From NCBI RefSeq assembly GCF_014643835.1, contig NZ_BMKD01000004.1, positions 248,001-312,000 of the forward strand: DNA of 64,000 nt, written 5' to 3'. The notes under the pieces are model-generated. The model searched no databases and was not told the origin of the DNA. It saw only the letters and a program-made list of their open reading frames with translations. Made by a program: the position numbers and the translations under genes. Shown here piece by piece: positions 61,935 through 64,000 of the stretch; the first letter of the stretch is position 1; each line of letters begins with the position of its first letter. The DNA comes from Mucilaginibacter rubeus. GTDB taxonomy: Bacteria > Bacteroidota > Bacteroidia > Sphingobacteriales > Sphingobacteriaceae.

Positions 61935-64000
61935 TTAAAAAGTAGTATTTAGCGACACTCCATAGGTCCGCGGGTTGCCTAAGTGTGTCGCGCCGAAATC
62001 ATAGGCATAATCAATGTATTTTTTGTTGGCGATATTGCTTTCCCAAAAGAACAACCCAAACCTTTTGGTGCTTACACCTACCCTCGCGTTGAACTTGCTG
62101 TAGCCTTTTTGTTCTATCTGGTTAGCGAGGTCAAAATACTGATCGCCAAGATAGCGCCACTCGCCGCGGGCAATCAATTTGGTTTTCAGCGCACCGCCCA
62201 AATCATAGCCATATTGTAAGGCCAGCATACTGGTAATGTTCGGTGTATAAATTTGCTTGTTGCCCTTCAAATTCACCTCTTCGCCATTGTTGCCTACAAC
62301 CAACGTAGTATAACGGGCGTGGGTATAACCAAAGTTGTAATCAAACTCCAGGCCTTTAATTGGGGTAGCGTTAATTTCGGCCTCTATACCTTTGCTGCTT
62401 AACTTGCCTGCGTTTTTGGTAATGGTAATAGCATCAGGCAATACCAGGGTTGGTACCTGGGCATCGGTAACGCGGGTATAAAATGCGGTTACGTTTACAC
62501 GGAGGCGGTTATCTAAAAAGTCGTTTTTTGATCCTACTTCAAAATTATTACTGTACTCGGGCTTGAAAGAATAAAGCGGCGGAGACGAAGGATCAGAACC
62601 CAGTTCGGTAATGCCTCCCGCGCGGAAACCGCGGCTGTACGTAGCAAACAAATTACTGTGTGCCGATACATGGTAAGCCAAACTCACTTTAGGCGTAAAG
62701 GCTTTGTAATGTGCCGTTGACGAAGTATCCGAACGGGTAACCACCGGTTCGCCGCCATTTGGCAGAAACTCGCCCATTACGTTTTCTTTTTTATGCTCGT
62801 AGTCATAACGCAAACCCGCGGTGATGTCAAACTGCTCATTCACGGCATAAGTAGCCTGCCCGTAAACAGCTATGCCATAGTTCCTGTCGGTATTGGTATT
62901 GATACTGGTAAAATCCGTCATCGGCGAGCCAACAGCGCCGGCATCGTCACCAAAGTAAGTGCCCTGCCTGTTTGGCGCATAGTGATAAAAGCCATAAGTC
63001 CCGGCTGCCCATTTCAATTTTGAGGCAGATGAAGCCGGCGAAGTAAAGCGGAACTCCTGGATGGTGGTTTTTACTTTATTCCATTTGCCGCCATAGTTGT
63101 TTACGATAGATACGGCGTCGATAGGGGAAAAATCGCCATCGATAGGTGTGGTATAATAGCGGTTGTTTACCTGGTAAGATGTTTGCGAAGTAAAATTAAA
63201 ATCACTACCGCTGTAATTAGCCGTTAATGATGACTGGAAAGTATTATCAACCATTTTAGTCGTAGCGTTCTGGTTAACCTCAAAAGGACGACTTAGAGCA
63301 TCATCGGGCGAACCGGCTAAAGTGAATGCGCCGTTGTTGCGGTTGTTGTAGTTTTTTACATTCAGGGTGAAAGCGAGCTTTGAAGTAGCCAAAAACTTTA
63401 GGTAATAGTTACCTAAAAAGTAATGTTGTTTATCAAAATGGGTATTATTAAAGGTGTTGGTATAAAAACCATTAAAGCCTGAATAAATTCCAGCTACGCC
63501 TAAATACAATTTACCTTTTACTAATGGGGCCTTGATGCCCAATGTATAGCGCTGTTGATTGTAATTACCCACATCAACACCGGCAAAACCGCTCAGGGTG
63601 TTTGATGGCTGCCTGGTGATCACATTGATAACGCCGCCTGTAGCATTACGGCCGTAAAGCGTTCCCTGCGGGCCGCGAAGCACTTCTATCCTATCCACAT
63701 CCAGCAATTGGGGGATATAGGTATCCAGTCCGTATTGGTTTACACCATCAACGTAAGTAGCCACAGCCGGATCGTATGATGTGGTAACAATCCCGCGGAT
63801 GCCGGTAACGGTACGGCCATCGCCGGGAGCACCTGAGTTTAAGTTAGGTACAATGGCGGTGAGGTCTTTCAGGTCCCAAAGCCTGTAATCCTGTATTTGT
63901 TTGGCCGAGAGCGTTGAAATGCTGAATGGTACACGTTGTGCCTGCTCTTCGGTTTTTTGGGCAGATACCGTAACCTCATCCAACTGGTTGCTGGCATCAT
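61935..64000 (-). CDS. TonB-dependent receptor, N-terminus beyond the window
   Basis: The frame is open at the right edge, so the signal peptide and start are missing. The TonB box-like segment LDEVTVSAQK is followed by the plug (about VPFSISTLSAKQIQDY to RGPQGTLYGRNATGGVINV) and a 22-strand barrel ending with aromatic F (VSLNTTF). The plug type is that of single TonB receptors for siderophores, haem or vitamins, not SusC. No partner SusD gene follows. Substrate unknown. Confidence 0.92.
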   Translation of the reverse strand, partial: DASNQLDEVTVSAQKTEEQAQRVPFSISTLSAKQIQDYRLWDLKDLTAIVPNLNSGAPGDGRTVTGIRGIVTTSYDPAVATYVDGVNQYGLDTYIPQLLDVDRIEVLRGPQGTLYGRNATGGVINVITRQPSNTLSGFAGVDVGNYNQQRYTLGIKAPLVKGKLYLGVAGIYSGFNGFYTNTFNNTHFDKQHYFLGNYYLKFLATSKLAFTLNVKNYNNRNNGAFTLAGSPDDALSRPFEVNQNATTKMVDNTFQSSLTANYSGSDFNFTSQTSYQVNNRYYTTPIDGDFSPIDAVSIVNNYGGKWNKVKTTIQEFRFTSPASSASKLKWAAGTYGFYHYAPNRQGTYFGDDAGAVGSPMTDFTSINTNTDRNYGIAVYGQATYAVNEQFDITAGLRYDYEHKKENVMGEFLPNGGEPVVTRSDTSSTAHYKAFTPKVSLAYHVSAHSNLFATYSRGFRAGGITELGSDPSSPPLYSFKPEYSNNFEVGSKNDFLDNRLRVNVTAFYTRVTDAQVPTLVLPDAITITKNAGKLSSKGIEAEINATPIKGLEFDYNFGYTHARYTTLVVGNNGEEVNLKGNKQIYTPNITSMLALQYGYDLGGALKTKLIARGEWRYLGDQYFDLANQIEQKGYSKFNARVGVSTKRFGLFFWESNIANKKYIDYAYDFGATHLGNPRTYGVSLNTTF

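Overview
The window comes from a member of the Bacteroidota, most likely family Sphingobacteriaceae (Mucilaginibacter or Pedobacter-like). Several things point there: perfect TAnnTTTG -7 promoter boxes in front of many genes, a 286-residue primary sigma factor without the long N-terminal region, lipoproteins with CKK/CNG lipobox ends, a Bacteroidota-type CspA, AsmA and PurN, and many small palindromic repeats between genes. No rRNA, tRNA, CRISPR array or complete transposon was seen.

Layout. 1-5.1 kb: carotenoid tailoring cluster on the plus strand (two tandem PlsC-like acyltransferases, a family 2 glycosyltransferase, a CruF-like hydratase, ispH, a CrtW-like ketolase), then hemH and a cold-shock gene. 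7-23 kb: an L-arabinose/arabinan block on the minus strand, araB-araD-GH27-araA, sodium/solute symporter, transaldolase, galM, GH51, two GH43 enzymes and a GH13 lipoprotein. It covers polymer cleavage, uptake and the isomerase-kinase-epimerase route into the pentose phosphate pathway. No SusC/SusD pair is present. 23-37 kb: mostly housekeeping (AsmA, rpoD, carA, panB, RluA, purN, purH) plus a ParE-type toxin-antitoxin pair. 37.6-43.4 kb: the rod-shape operon mreB-mreC-mreD-mrdA-rodA. 43.5-48.2 kb: tdk, a lone receiver protein, an AraC regulator and a siderophore-interacting protein. 53-64 kb: eno, lspA, a DEAD-box helicase, a DivIC/FtsB protein, a DUF559 endonuclease, a von Willebrand A membrane protein, fabG, an NTF2-like secreted protein and a TonB-dependent receptor cut by the right edge.

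The most unusual stretch is 48.2-51.8 kb. Two unannotated reading frames of 31 and 32 codons encode hydrophobic peptides that align without gaps over their last 25 residues. Each lies just downstream of an array of TTYRCCG direct repeats spaced 10-11 or 21-22 bp, so all on one face of the helix, as expected for a tandem-binding regulator such as a LytTR protein. A third array precedes an ABC-2 exporter (ATPase plus permease). A DUF1851/Tdi1-like immunity-type gene sits between the two peptide genes and is divergent from the second array. Together this looks like a co-regulated small-peptide, export and immunity module. A differently worded but equally phased array (TTAACATTA) stands before a DUF2490 outer-membrane protein at 52.0 kb.

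The second theme is intergenic repeats. There are at least six families of palindromic elements; one pair of 40-bp inverted copies encloses the DUF559 endonuclease, another repeat seems to have been split by about 330 bp of other repeats, and one hairpin family shows a compensatory base change between copies.
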